64,000 bases of DNA from positions 28,244,593 to 28,308,592 of the forward strand of contig OZ021731.1 of NCBI GenBank assembly GCA_963978545.1, read 5' to 3'. Below are positions 9,420 to 21,310 of this stretch, piece by piece. The notes under the pieces are model-generated. The model was not told the origin of the DNA, did no database searches, and saw only the letters and a program-made list of their open reading frames with translations. Every line of letters starts with the position of its first letter. Within the stretch, counting starts at the first letter, position 1. The position numbers and the translations under genes are program-made. The stretch is from Linyphia triangularis. Lineage: Eukaryota > Arthropoda > Arachnida > Araneae > Linyphiidae.

Positions 9420-12209
9420 TAGGGTGCGTCTTATATGCCACTAAAAATTAATTTTTAAATTTTAACGTGACACCCTTTCAAATTATTTCTTTTGGGGAGA
9501 AAATACGTGTAAAAATTTTGGGTAATTTAAATAAAATTTTGGGTAATTTAAATAAAATTTTGAGGTTGCTACCGGCAATTGAAATTACCACTATCGTGGA
9601 AAAAATCAAGTTTTTTCACTTTCAAGTATGAAAATGTGAGAAAAAGAAAAATCTCCATTTTCAGCTTTTTTATTACAAGTAATCATGAATAAACTTATTA
9701 CAAACATATGTAGTGTTTACAATGTACTTTGTGTACATATATTTTATCATGAAATGCTAATAATGAAACAAAACTGTGAGGTCGTTAATTTTTGTTTTGA
9801 AAGAAACTCGTGGTCATTGAAAAGTCATGGAATTTTTTTATTTTTTTTGTCCAAAGAGTACGAACCCTGATAGTTGGCCTTTGAGTTATATCAGGGTTTG
9901 TTTTCTTGTAGTAGGTTTTATCATTGAAGACAATGAAGTGTTGCCATGATGAAATTGATGATTTAGAAAACGTGTAGGTAATTTAAATTAATGTCACAAA
10001 TAGTGAGAAGGATTAAAATACATCAGTGGTTGGTTGGTCAAAATACCCATCAGTATGACACTATACTAAACTTCAACTTAACTAGACATCACTTAGACGG
10101 TAGATCGTCACAGTGCTCATAGGTATTTAATCCATTTTGGCGGCGTGAAAGCATAATGTTCGCCAAACCACAACCCTGTAGAGAACATAGATTAAAGACA
10201 CTTATAGATATGACACTCTGATTGGATTACCATTAAGGATTTTCTATATTGAAAGCGCCATAGAAACCAGCGCCCCCAGTAGTTTCGGTTGGAACTACAT
10301 TTGACGGCAACGCAACGCATGGTCGCTGATTGGCTGATTCGTTGCCATGGCAATGCGCATTGCTTGGATTGATGTTAAAGCTTCTTGTTTTTAGACTCCG
10401 AATGGAGACTTAACACACCCTCTTATGTTTCGTAACTTTAAATTTTATTCAACCAGCAGATTGGAGTTTTTTTTTATTAATTATAAAGTTAAAGTTGCAG
10501 TCGAATTTATTTGCTAAATTAATTTTATTTAATGCGCAAATAAAATTAGTTTTTTTTTAAAATTCTTATTAGGTTGTGTTAAAGCTTTGTAATAAGAAAT
10601 TAGCAGCAGAAAATATCACCAAATACCTTTTTATTTATTTTGAACGAACTTTTTCAATGGATGAATTACTGAAACATTGCATTTTGAAAATATATCAATA
10701 TATTTTTACAAAACTGTATTGACGTAAGAAATTTTTTTATACATTATTATTATTATTATTATTTTTTTTTACAAGTAAGTTCTTGCTTGCTTTTAACTAC
10801 AGGTAAAGTTTATATTTCAAATACAATTTTACAAATAAAGTTTAAATGCTTCATTAAATACTAAAAATAATGATAATAAAATTAAAAATATAATATTACC
10901 AACAATATTAATAAAATATCGACAACTTTAATATAAAAACAACAACAAGAAGAATATAAAACACAATAATAATAATAATAAAGGAAGACACACACAGCAA
11001 TCTCAATAAATTATTACCAAGAAATAATTCGTTGTTATTTTTTCATAAAATGAAATGAAATCTCAATTAGATATGCAAATAACGTAAGTGCATGAGAATT
11101 TTAACTCGTAATTAGCTTTTAATATAAATTGAATCAAAATATTAAATCTTCCAATTAAAATCAAACGATAATCTAACAAATAAAATTAAATCTTCGCTAT
11201 GTCGTTAGAATAACAAAAATAGAATTTTTTACAATTCTATTTTTTGTTAACATTTATTTCGCCATGAAAGCATTTTTAAATATTTTAAATATTTTTAAAA
11301 ATCATAAATTTTATTTTTTATTATTTAAAAAACAAAAAAATGTGATACAAAATGTAAAAGCATCCAAGATTCCAATCAACCAATCAATCTTTGAAGATAT
11401 ATTAGTTCGTTTAGTAACTACTGGGGGCAGAATCGGTCAGAATGAGTTGACAGTCTAGAGAATACTTAGTCTATGGTAGAGAACAAAAGGCTATAAGGTT
11501 TGGCGAGAATTATGTCTTCACTCCGCCAAAATGGATTAACTGCCTTATGAGCACTGTGACGATCTATCGTCTAAGTGATGTCTAGTTAAGTTGAAGTTTA
11601 GTATAGTTTCAATAAACAGACAGCTGATTAAAATCATTAGAAAGCAAAGAAAAGCCACATGCAGTTGCATCAGAAAAAAAGTGAACATAAATAAGGAAAT
11701 GGTTGTGTTTACTCTCAAGAAACAGTTCAATTATTACGATTAATGCAGTTTTACAGAGCGTGGTGTAGCTTTTTTAATTACAAAATTGAGGTTGGAAATT
11801 ATAAAGAGAAGATAAATATTGAAGTAATGATTGTTAAAGCCCATCAATTAAAGAAATCTTTTCAAAATGTCAACTTTAGTACTTTTTAAAATATTAGTTC
11901 TTCAGTTAAAATTGATATGAATTACTTGGACTAAAACCCATATAAGCTACTTGAAGCATAATATATGTAATGATTCAATAATTACTGGCTGAACAATAAA
12001 ATATTCTTATAAATACATGAAACACATTAATTGCAATGCTTGCTTAATGCTAAATTTGTCACATTTTGCAGAGCTGGTAGCAACCTCTAAATATCATTTG
12101 ATTTCAATAAAAAAAAAATGTGATTTTTTTTTTCTCTCATCAAATGGAACACAATGAGAGGGTGTCCCGTAAAAAAAATTAACGCCTTACGAAAATAAGA
12201 CGCCCCCTA
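9420..12209. mobile_element. 2.8 kb non-autonomous element, TAGGG ends, 8-bp TSD
   Basis: Inverted ends (TAGGGTGCGTCTTAT and its near complement GACGCCCCCTA) with subterminal pairing; target duplication ATACACAT at 9412-9419 and 12210-12217. An 8-bp TSD fits hAT or P superfamilies. No transposase ORF; the interior is AT-rich and hosts the mariner-type element at 10064. It fills the intron of the 9148 THAP module. Confidence 0.8.
10064..11603. mobile_element. Tc1/mariner-type non-autonomous element, long form
   Basis: Terminal inverted repeats of about 80 bp beginning TACTAAACTTCAACTT, flanked by TA. The ~1.3 kb interior is very AT-rich with no transposase. It is nested in 9420-12209. The short form at 30367-30607 has the same ends. 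Confidence 0.85.
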
Positions 12210-12254
12210 ATACACATTCGAGGTAGACTCAGTAAAGTTCTTTCTTCCTTTATA

Positions 12255-12902
12255 GTCCGAGAGGCGACTGCAATTTTTGGACCCCATCGAACATCATTCT
12301 GAATTTTTTATAGAAAAGTGAGTAGATTACGAATCCACTGGTCTGCCGTGGCAAAATTGGCCGAAACTGGTCGAAAATCGACTTGGAAGGAGTTGAACTA
12401 AAATCCGATTGCCAAACATGTCATAACTTGCCAAAAATAGACCAAACTTATTCTTCTGGCAACCCACTTCATTTTGATTTTCAATGAGAAAAAGCGCAAA
12501 CGATTTCTGATCTTTGGCTCGGAAAACTTATATCTTTTAAAAGTAAGCCAAATTGGCGACATCAGTTACGTCATAAGTAACGTAATATTTTTTGCCAACT
12601 TGGCTCCCTTTTAATAGATGCAAGTAGACCGTCGCCAGATATCTGAATCGTCTGCAACCTTCTTAATTGAAAACTAAAGAGTGAAGGTTACCAAATTAAA
12701 AAAATGCTCATTATTTGGCAAGTTATGGCGCATTTGGCAATTGGATTTAGTTCAACTTATCAAAAGTCGATTTTTGACCAGTTTCGGCCATTTTTGCCAC
12801 GGCAGACCAGTGGATTCGTAGTGTACTCACTTTTCTCTAATTTCTATAAAAAATTCAGAATGATGTTCGATGGGGTCCAAAAATTGCAGTCGCCTCTCAG
12901 TC
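12255..12902. mobile_element. palindromic MITE family E, copy 2
   Basis: TA-flanked foldback, ends GTCCGAGAGGCGACTGCA and TGCAGTCGCCTCTCAGTC. Its centre has TACGTCATAAGTAACGTA. It ends 84 bp before the THAP exon at 12986. Confidence 0.9.
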
Positions 12903-12985
12903 TATTAAACTTGCTTGCATTTGTCGTTGCATAATTTGAATACTTTCCCATGAAACACTAAATCGCAGCACTTCCTTCCACGCAG

Positions 12986-13178
12986 GTTCCCTAGGGACAA
13001 AATTCGCCGCGATTCGTGGATACTCGCTGTTCGTCGCATGGACTGGATGCCCACCAAATGCAGTAAGCTCTGCTCGGCACATTTTCCGGAAGAAATGATT
13101 GACAGAACGTCACTGTCATGTGTGAGACTGAGGGACAACGCCGTGCCATGCATCTTTGATTTTTCACCTCAAGAGAAG
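12986..13178 (+). CDS. THAP domain, exon 2 of the 9148 module
   Basis: A strong acceptor (CTTCCTTCCACGCAG) is followed by FPRDKIRRDSWILAVRR, then CSKLCSAHF (zinc Cys and His) and LRDNAVPCIF, the AVPxxF-type terminus. With 9148-9218 this makes one complete THAP domain of about 85 residues. The exon ends QEK at GTACCC, a weaker donor, in phase 0. It is sandwiched between two same-orientation palindromic MITEs (12255-12902 and 13372-14028) that share private variants. Confidence 0.83.
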
Positions 13179-13371
13179 GTACCCGACCCTACTCCAATGC
13201 TTGTACTGGTTGTGTGATACATGGTCATAAGTAGAGCTGCGTAATGTTCTGTTCGTCCGTCCCTAGAATACCCCCCGATACTTTTTGTGGCGTTGTCCGT
13301 TGCTATGGAAACATGGTAGCCCCATTTTACTTAAGAGATTCCAAGAGAAAGAAATCGACATTTGCCGTATA

Positions 13372-14028
13372 GTCCGAGAGGTGACTGCAACTTTTGGACC
13401 CCGTCGAACATCATTCTAAATTTTTTATGGAAATTGGGGAAAAGTGCGTAGATTAGGAATCCATTGGTATGCCGTGGCAAAAATGGCCGAAACTGATCAA
13501 TAATCGACTTGGAATGAGTTGAACTAAAATCCGATTGCCAAACATGTCATAACTTGCCAAAAATAGAACAAACTTATTCGTCTGGCAACCCACTTCATTT
13601 TGATTTTCAATGAGAAAAAGAGCAAACGATTTCAGATCTTTGGCTCGGAAAACTTATATCTTTTAAAAGTAAGCCAAATTGGCGACATCAGTTACGTCAT
13701 AAGTAACGTAATATTTTTTGCCAACTTGGCTCCCTTTTAATAGATGCAAGTAGACCGTCGCCAGATATCTGAATCGTCTGCAACCTTCTAAATTGAAAAC
13801 TAAAGAGTGAAGGTTACCAAATTAAAAAAAAGCTCATTATTCGGCAAGTTATGGCGCATTTGGCAATTGGATTTAGTTCAACCTATTAAAAGTCGATTTT
13901 TGACCACTTTCGGCCATTTTTGCCACGGCAGACCAGTGGATTCGTAATCTACACACTTTTCTCTAATTTCTATAAAAAATTCAGAATGATGTTCGATGGG
14001 GTCCACAATTTGCAGTCGCCTCTCAGTC
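13372..14028. mobile_element. palindromic MITE family E, copy 3
   Basis: Same orientation and same private central variant (TACGTCATAAGTAACGTA, CTTTTAATAGATG) as copy 2, the two lying on either side of the THAP exon. Confidence 0.9.
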
Positions 14029-14537
14029 TAGTATTGTAACCTTTTTGAGTTCCAATATCCTGCTTCCTCTCTCTTCTTAATCGACGAATCTTGTTTCCAT
14101 AGCAACCACCACCACGCAGACTGTCTGACGAGAGCCATTCTTTTGATTAACCGACTATATGTTCATAACTGTAGATGCGTGATATATATGCTTATAACTA
14201 TAGGTGTGCGATACATACTCATAACTAGTTATGTGATACATGCTCATGAATGATTATGTGCGACATACCCATACATATTTTGTGAAATTTATTCATACTT
14301 GTTGTGTGACTAATGCTCATGAATTCTTGTGTGAGATATGGCCATTACTAATTGTACCACACTCCCATTACTAGGTGTGTCACATATGCTCCTCCTATAT
14401 GTAGCATTGTATGAACATATTTTTAAAATTATTAATGTGTTTCGCAAATTTTTGTCAGGGAAGGATTAATTGCCAAAGAGTGCAAATCCATATTATTTCT
14501 AAATGTTACTTGGTAAATAAAAATTTTCCCATTTTTA
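14029..14537. other. intron/intergenic, low-complexity TGTG(A/C)TA-type repeats
   Basis: From 14157 to 14400 there is a degenerate array built on CATACTCATAACTA and GTGTGATACATGCTCA. No gene is seen. 14050-14150 is a copy of repeat I. Confidence 0.4.
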
Positions 14538-14880
14538 AATCCTTTATATTAACTTCGATTTTGTGTGTATATATGTTTGTGTGTATTTTTGTCGATGGCG
14601 TGCAAATCTGCGAAGGCCTAATTAAATCCCTTGCCATCATCCAATCAGTCTGAAACGTGGCGGATAGATTCGATGTCGATGACAACGCATTCTATCAAAT
14701 TTTGGAGCAGTAACTGTCATTAAGGTAGCTTTTTACAGAATACTAATCAACCAACTTGCCGTCATCCAATCGCGCTAAAATAGTATTTAACCGACCAATG
14801 AAAAAACGCTTTTCTGTTGCCAAGTTTTTTTAATAAATAAATAATAAAATTGTTTTAATCAGAATAATTAAAACCAACAA
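14538..14880 (+). repeat. dispersed repeat H, copy 1
   Basis: Contains two CTTGCCGTCATCCAATCG units, each followed by a GCTGAAACTTGG-like sequence. Other copies: 15529-15622, 16494-17010, 18566-18812, 46143-46830 and 57813-58260. All copies have the same orientation. The class is unknown. Confidence 0.6.
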
Positions 14881-14947
14881 CTGGTCAGTATTGTCAAAAT
14901 TCGTCACGAAATCGTTCCTACAATACGTACGGTAGTTTGCCCTTACT

Positions 14948-15122
14948 ATATGGGTTGGTTTGTGCGTACAACGACCTATTTTTTTTACACAATAACTGCT
15001 AACCAGGCCGGAACTTACAACTTAACGTGCATTCTGAACCACAACAAACATCTATGCCGAACCCAGGATTTGAACCTACCTTTGGCATGCAAGGTCAGAG
15101 CGCTAACCCCACAACCATCAAA
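14948..15122 (-). mobile_element. tRNA-derived SINE B
   Basis: Reverse copy with head GGATTTGAACC (B box) and tail CAACGACC, closely related to 46492-46668. Confidence 0.7.
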
Positions 15123-15528
15123 TGGCCGTTACTGTATGGGAAGTTGACATCTTGGCTCCAAATAGAAGCAATGGGATTAGAGCTTAGATATTCTGTGACA
15201 AGTTATGCAAAAGTTGGCAACCTCGTCGACATTTTTATTTTTTTAAGAAACTGGAATTTGGTAGGTGTTTTGTCATCATATATTCTATAAAGGTTCCATG
15301 TGGATACTCTTTAGTTTTAATACCATATATATATATTTTTTTAAAGTAATTAAGTTTTGTTTCACTCTATTTGTTGTGCATTGTTCGTTTTTCGGACCCT
15401 TCATTTTTTTTCTACCATTTTAGAAAACAAATATTTTTAACTCACTAACAAACACTCATAAATAAAATGTGGGATTCCTTTTTAAATTCTTTACAAATGA
15501 TTTCTTGTGTATATTATTCGTTTTCAGC

Positions 15529-15622
15529 TCGAAAAATAGCACATTTGCCGTCATCCAATCGAGCTGAAACTTGTCTGATAGCCTCGTTGTCAATGTCGAT
15601 GCAAAAAAAATAAATTAGTCAA
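15529..15622 (+). repeat. repeat H fragment
   Basis: Single GCCGTCATCCAATCGAGCTG unit with the following ~70 bp. Confidence 0.5.
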
Positions 15623-16255
15623 TGACACGGAATGGATGTTTTCTTAGTACTATTTAATCACTAAAAAAAGTTGATCAGAGCTCTAAATCATTTAAATAAA
15701 TTACAATTGCTCATAAAAGTTGGTAATGCATTTAAAGTAGTTATATATAAAAAAAAATTTATGGATTAATTTTTTACTCCTATCGTTAGGTCTGATTTTT
15801 TTTTTTTTTCCTTCTTTTTTTTTGTTCAAAAGAAAAATTTATTGTATAACACTAAATTAAAATGTTTCAATTAAATAAGAAATCCCATTCTTAAGATATC
15901 TGAGAAAAAAATTACTTTTAATAAGAGTTAAAATGAATAAAACATACGCGAGAGGGATTGTGACATCAACGGTTGAACAACCGCCTTCAAATCACTCACT
16001 CCTCTTTCGGCCGTGACGTCATCGCTGCCATCAGCGAAGCAACCAATCAAAGTGCACCATTACCCTCCGCGTCGTGTAAGCGAGTACAGTTTGATAACCC
16101 CGCAGTCGGGATTCGAATTTTCAAACCCTACTCTCTTAGTCAACGCTTGGCTCAACGGATCTTCATTTCCTTCGTGCTCGTGGTTACGACCTAAAGTATT
16201 GATTCGTAACATCGTTCGTTCTCGAAAGTGTTCTTTCGCATTTTTTCCTCAAACA
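15623..16255. promoter_or_regulatory. 5' flank of the FAR1/MULE-type module
   Basis: AT-rich until about 15950, then balanced sequence with TGACGTCA at 16014-16021 and CCAATCAAAG (16041-16050, CCAAT-box-like). An upstream open frame is continuous with the CDS. It probably contains the promoter and 5' UTR. Confidence 0.35.
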
Positions 16256-16443
16256 ATGGAGATGGAACTTCCGGAGTCTTTCACCAATAAAATTATTGAA
16301 ACGAAAAACAATGCTATTACAATACGCAGCAGTGTTCGAAATATGGACGAGATAAAGCAATGGGTGAGTGAATATGGAGAAGCTACGAATACTAATTGGA
16401 ATTCGAGAACTTCAAAACCTGCTGGGCAAAGGATTGTGTGTAT
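16256..16443 (+). CDS. FAR1/MULE-type DNA-binding module, exon 1
   Basis: ATG at 16256 (context ACAATGG) opens MEMELPESF and continues through MDEIKQWVSEYG and NTNWNSR to QRIVC. This matches the N-terminus of the DNA-binding region found in arthropod Mutator-like transposases and their domesticated relatives. The reading reaches a GTAAGT donor (16444-16449) in phase 2. A CRE (TGACGTCA, 16014-16021) lies about 235 bp upstream. The open frame extends further 5', but the ATG with best context starts here. Confidence 0.72.
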
Positions 16444-16493
16444 GTAAGTATCGAAACCTTATTATTATTATTATTATTTTTTTTTTTTTTAAT

Positions 16494-17010
16494 TCTTTGA
16501 ATAAACATCGATTTTGTATGTTCTTCGATGGCATCAGAATCAGCGGAGGCCTAATTTAACCCCCTTGCCGTCATCCAATCGGGCTGAAACTTGGCAGATA
16601 GATTCGATGTCGATGACAATGCATTCTATCAAATTTTTAGGGCTGTAACTGTCACTAAAAGGTCGATTTTGTGGAATACTAATAAACCAACTTGCCGTCG
16701 TCCAATCGCGTTAACATAACATTTAATGAATCTCCGAAGAAACCCTTTCCTGTTGCCAATTTTTTTTTTTAAATAAATTATAAAATTACTTTAAATCGGA
16801 ATAAATGATTTTTGAATGTGAGTGCATGAATTCCTATTCTTTTTTAATAAATTTTGAAACGTAGTTCGCCGCACATTTTTCTGATAGAAATGTTTTTGAT
16901 ATTTAAAATTAGATGCAAACAATAAGAACACACTGTTTGAAGAATCGGCGCTGTATTAATGAATATAAAAACTGGCAATGCATATAAAGGATTTATATTA
17001 AAAACTTTAT
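16494..17010 (+). repeat. repeat H, copy 3 (long)
   Basis: Includes the two CCAATCG units and the downstream block (CGTAGTTCGCCGCACAT and onward) shared with 46440-46830 and with the interior of the hAT MITE at 7424. Confidence 0.6.
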
Positions 17011-17085
17011 ATTTATAAGCTATATTATTTGTTTAATTTTGATTGTTAGTATGCAAGCTAAATTAATAAATAAAAAATAATTATT

Positions 17086-17525
17086 GAACATTGACAAATT
17101 CAATATTAGGCATTAATGTTAAAAATTTAACCTTACCAAATTTTTATTTGTTTTTTAATAAAATACTTTACTTCAATGTTGACGTGAAAATATCACGCCA
17201 AGCAAATTTGGCGACATTTTCTTTTTCTTAATTTTCTTTCTTAATTGTTTAATTTTCATAGTTGCTTATTGATTATTTGCTTACTCTTTATGTTTTCAGT
17301 CTTAACGTCCCCTTTGAGTTAGCCGCCATTTTGAATGGGCTGGACGCCAACTTTTCAAAATCGCGCCAACCCATTTACGTAAATTAGAAATTTACCAACA
17401 TAAATACTAGACATAGAATGAAATATGCTAAGTTAACAAATTTAATATCAGACATAGATATGAAAGGTTAAACGTTGCCAAAATTTTATTTGTTCGATAG
17501 CAAAATACTTTACTTCAATGTTTTA
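17086..17525. repeat. local direct duplication
   Basis: About 100 bp around 17086-17185 (AAATACTTTACTTCAATGTT) is repeated at 17420-17520. It lies in the intron before 17593; nothing coding. Confidence 0.45.
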
Positions 17526-17592
17526 TGATTCTGTAGTTATGTAATTTTTTCGCAGTACTAATAGATTTTTCTTCATGTGATGTAATTCTTAG

Positions 17593-17746
17593 GAAGAAAT
17601 ATGTTTGTCACCATAGTTCATTTTGTAAAGTATTGCCAGAGAAAAACAAAAGAAGCTTTTCGAAAAATTCGTCTTGTCCTGCAACAATTAACTTCAGAGT
17701 GAAACTAGAGACAGCAAAGACGAAGAAGAGTGACAGCTTTTTACAA
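17593..17746 (+). CDS. FAR1/MULE-type DNA-binding module, exon 2
   Basis: The acceptor AATTCTTAG is followed by a G that completes the split codon, then KKYVCHHSSFCK, SSCPATINFRV and a lysine-rich tail to SFLQ. The two cysteine-bearing motifs are the central zinc ligands of the FAR1/WRKY-GCM1-like finger. The donor GTTAGT (17747-17752) is in phase 0, matching the next exon at 19986. Without exon 3 the zinc site would be incomplete. Confidence 0.75.
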
Positions 17747-17777
17747 GTTAGTATGCAATGTTTGTTTTTTTAAACAG

Positions 17778-18271
17778 GAATGGCCGCATTTTTTAAAAAC
17801 GAGTCAAATTAGTTTATATTTATGAAGAATTTCTTCCTGATTCCAAGTATTCAATCAAAAGTTCTTTTAAATAAAAAATTAGTTATTTAAATATTAAGAA
17901 AAGAATTTACCCCCGATCAAGACGATCCGCTATAGCTGTGACGTCAAAACATCCTTCCATTTCTATGGTTATCGTGAGGTTTCTGCCAAATTCTTGGTGT
18001 ATGTTCGGTAGACAATTGCTTTATCCCGTACCGGTTGGCGCGATTTTCGAGAAATTTGCAAAACTGGTTTCCGTTGCTGCGTTTCAAGCCAAGTTGTTTC
18101 AGATCAAGTGACGTCACATTCGTTACGAGCCGAATGTATCATTTTCCCCGCCAAAACTAACCACCGAACTTAGGTTGCAAATTTAAAAAAAAAGAGCCGA
18201 AATTTTTGTGTTTATGGCCCTTTCGAAACATTTAGAATTAAAAAAAAAATCAATGCGGGAAATGTCCATTG
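17778..18271. mobile_element. repeat F (TTAA-type element), copy
   Basis: Ends resemble GCAATGGACAATTCC. The interior matches 21313-21871 and 59961-60472 (TTTCTGCCAAAT, CAAAACTGGTTTCCG). The ends here are degraded. Confidence 0.65.
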
Positions 18272-18565
18272 ACCAGTTTGAAAAAGAAACTATTTTACCA
18301 GAGTTCAATAATCGACCACCCATGATAAAATTAAAAAAAAAAAAAAAAAAAAAAATCGCGGTTTTAACTTTCGTAGCTCCAATATATGTACTCTAGACTA
18401 AAATCGTTTTATGCTTTTGTTTTGATATTTGACCAGCTGTGGGTTTTGATAAATCAAGAATTAAGTGTAAAATAGACAACATCTGCTCTTGTACTACATT
18501 CGAAACGGTTTCATCTCTTTCTTATTTAATTTGTTAAGGATGAACTGTTAGAGGAACTTTTTAAT

Positions 18566-18812
18566 AGTTCCTTTATTTTAACTTCGATTTTGAGTGTGGC
18601 TGGGTGTGTCGATCGCTGGCAAATCTGCGGACCCCTAATTAAACCCCTTGCCGTCTTCCAATCGGTCTGAAACTTGGCTAGGTAGATTCGATGTCCATGC
18701 ATTCTATCAAAATTTGGCGACTGTCACTGTCATTAAAAGGTCGCTTTTACGGAATACAAATAAACCAACTTGCCGTCATCCGATCACGCTAAAATAGCAT
18801 TTAACCGTCCAT
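18566..18812 (+). repeat. repeat H, copy 4
   Basis: Two GCCGTC(T/A)TCC(A/G)ATC units with the intervening block; truncated downstream. Confidence 0.55.
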
Positions 18813-19111
18813 CTTTTTTATCGGCCAGCATAATACAAGCAGGAAAAGAGTTGGCGATACACGGTCGATACTAGAACACAACATACCTTAAGCTCATTGA
18901 ATATGCTGTAGGAACCGGTTCTTCCATTGTTGTAGACTATTCAGTGAGATGTTGTAGTTTAGTCGTGAGATTTCGCGATCGTTCTGCGTGTTCTGATTGC
19001 AAAATCGTTTGCACTAGATTTTTCGTGAAACTTCGTCGGCTTGTAATAAAAGTGTCACCGATTCACGAAATGAATGAATTAGATTTTGAGCGTTGTTTTG
19101 AAAAGAGCTAA
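18813..19111. other. unexplained balanced-composition stretch with a 13-codon ORF
   Basis: Composition is like that of module 5' flanks, with a TTCAGTGAG initiator-like motif at 18949. Near the end CGAAATGAATGAATTAG opens a 13-codon frame that stops where a family E MITE is inserted. It could be an old first exon. No domain is visible. Confidence 0.25.
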
Positions 19112-19113
19112 TA

Positions 19114-19773
19114 GTCCGAGAGGCGACTGCAATTTTTGGACCCCATCGAACATCATTCTGAATATTTTATAGAAATTGGAAAAAAGTGAGTAGATTTGGA
19201 ATCCACTGGTCTGCCGTAGCAAAAATGGCCGAAACTGATCAAAAATCGACTTGGAGTAAGTTGAACAAAAATCCGATTGCCAAATACGTCATAACTCGCC
19301 AAAAAAGAGAACAAACTTTTTCGTCTGGCAACCCTGCATTTTGATTTTCAATGAGAAAGAGCGCAAACGATTTCTGATCTCTGGCTTGGAAAATTTGTAT
19401 CTTTTAAAAGTTAGCCAAATTGGCGACATCAGTGACGTCATCCGTGACGTAATGTTTATTGCCAACTTGGCTCCCTTTTAAAAGATGCAAGCAGACCGTC
19501 GCCAGATATCTGAATCGTCTGCAACCTTCGTAATTGATAATTAAAGAGTGAGGGTTACCAAATAAAAAAAAATGCTTATTATTTGGCAAGTTATGGCGCA
19601 TTTTGCAATCGTATTTTAGTTTAACTCATTCCAAGTCGATTTTTGACCAGTTTCAGCCATTTTTGCCACGGCAGACCAGTGGATTCGTAATTTACTCACT
19701 TTTCTCCAATTTCTATAAAAAAAAATCAGAATGATGTTCGATGGGGTCCAAAAATTGCAGTCGCCTCTCAGTC
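19114..19773. mobile_element. palindromic MITE family E, copy 4
   Basis: TA-flanked, ends GTCCGAGAGGCGACTGCA and complement; centre GTGACGTCATCCGTGACG carries one perfect CRE. It lies in the intron before 19986. Confidence 0.9.
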
Positions 19774-19985
19774 TAAAAGCGCTTGTTTATTTTTTCGCTG
19801 TCCGAATTATCTTTACGCACTTGAAGTTGTACACACTGAAGCTGTTGTTAAAGCTTGATAATGAGCTCTCTGTTGTTTTAGGAAGTTTTTTGAGCCTCCG
19901 AACAAAGACTAAGTTTTCAGCTTTTATTTTGTAAAAACTGTCATTTCTTTTGAGAAAATTCACAACAAAACATCCAAAATTTCAG

Positions 19986-20285
19986 GAAGGATTGCCCTGC
20001 ATCATCCGAATAATCGACAACCACAACCACAGCATAAACACTGCCGAGTCTCTGAGATTTCTGCCAGCTACCGCCGAGTGCAAAGACAGTTTCCTGAGGT
20101 ATTTCAACGCCGGCATGGGCACTGCGGAAGCTTGTAAACACCACGAAGAGGTATTGCGACTGAAGGCTGGCTTCGACGAAATGATGGTGGCCAACAAGCG
20201 GTTCAACCCATCTCCCCGCGCCGTACAGCACTGGTTTGATCAGTGGCGTATCGGAAACTTGGAACCAAGATCTGGTACGAGGGCG
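19986..20285 (+). CDS. FAR1/MULE-type DNA-binding module, exon 3
   Basis: A good acceptor (CAAAATTTCAG) opens EGLPCIIRIIDNHNHS, whose HNH supplies the His ligands that close the FAR1-like zinc finger. AESLRFLPATAECK, EACKHHEEVLRL and NPSPRAVQHWFDQWR follow, as in the region after the finger in MULE-like proteins. It ends SGTRA at GTAAGT (20286-20291) in phase 0. No transposase DDE core or terminal exon follows, so the module appears to be a DNA-binding region only, either domesticated or a truncated transposase. Confidence 0.78.
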
Positions 20286-20471
20286 GTAAGTCAAACCGTT
20301 GTGTCCATTTTAGGGGTTGAAATCATTCAGGAATATGATGCCACGTACGTATTCTCCTTCAAACCGGTTACTACTTGTTCCCCTGTAATAGGAAAATCCA
20401 TAGACTTATTATAATCAATAGACTGCGCTCTCGCCCTTCAATTATACAACAATGGTAAAACCAAAATAAAA

Positions 20472-20510
20472 TATGCCGACCAAACGGTATAGTGGTTAGC
20501 GTGTATGTTA
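20472..20510 (+). mobile_element. SINE A fragment (5' end only)
   Basis: GCCGACCAAACGGTATAGTGG through GCGTG, then cut by the start of composite repeat J. Confidence 0.6.
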
Positions 20511-20690
20511 ACTTAGGGTAATGAGAGTATTGGATTCAGTTAAAATAATTAAATTTGTGGTACTCTTCCGTTATCCGGGAGTAAGTGTCGCCAACCAAAC
20601 ACGAGGGGTCGCCAACCAAACGCGAGGGGTCGCCAAGCGAAGCGAATGGAAGGAAAACATACTTTGTTTTGAAAATGAATTCAAAGAATA
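20506..20690. repeat. composite repeat J, copy 1
   Basis: Matches 26396-26559 nearly exactly, including GTGGTACTCTTCCGTTATCC and the AATTCAAAGAATA sequence beside a SINE A. The two loci therefore share an older element already carrying that SINE. A CGCCAACCAAACACGAGG unit is duplicated here. Confidence 0.65.
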
Positions 20691-21005
20691 GGCCGATCAA
20701 ACGGTATAGTGGTTAGCGTGCTAGCTTCTAGACCGCGAGAGTCCCGTGTTAGGCATGGGTGTTTGTAAATGTAAGTTGGCTTGTCTAATGACGAATGTTT
20801 CGGCGCATTATAGCCCTCGTGTTGCTGACGGCGCCAGATAATCTGAAAATAACCAATAATCTAGACCGCGAGGTTGCGGGTTCGAGTCCCGTGTTAGGCA
20901 TGGGTGTTTGTAAATGTATGTTGGCTTGTCAAAATGACGAAATGTTTCGGCGCATTATAGCCCTCGTGTTGCTGACGGCTCCAGATAATCTGAATACAAC
21001 CAACC
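20691..21005 (+). mobile_element. two SINE A copies head to tail
   Basis: The first copy (to ~20860) has lost the segment between GCGAG and AGTCCC, including most of the B box. The second, starting at CTAGACCGCGAGG, is 5'-truncated but keeps GGTTCGAGTCC. Confidence 0.85.
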
Positions 21006-21310
21006 AAAATAAAACGTATGAGAAGAGAGTTTTTGGAAGCAGGGTTGCAGGTTTGACCGGTTTCGCCTCCTTTTGGCGCGGTCCTAGTTACATAAAGGAA
21101 TAATTTTATGGCGTAGTTAACTTTTGTGTTAAATTGTTGGTTGATTGTATTCCTCTGGAACAATAGGTATAACTTTTCCGATCACGTGTGTTTTAAAAGA
21201 AGCTTGTGAAGTTTTACTCGGTTTTCTTGATAAAATTTCACAACTTTAAACGAATTGTAAATAAACTACGCCCAGATGTCACTAGCAGTTTTGATCATTG
21301 TAAACAATGG

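Noticed and set aside
16013..16255. In-frame N-terminal extension of the FAR1/MULE-type exon
   Set aside because: The frame is open upstream, but the sequence has no family similarity, contains CRE and CCAAT-like elements, and the ATG at 16256 has the better context.
20894..21163. Short frames containing IIWRRQQHEGYNAPKH
   Set aside because: This recurrent peptide is simply the SINE A body translated; it appears in every copy.
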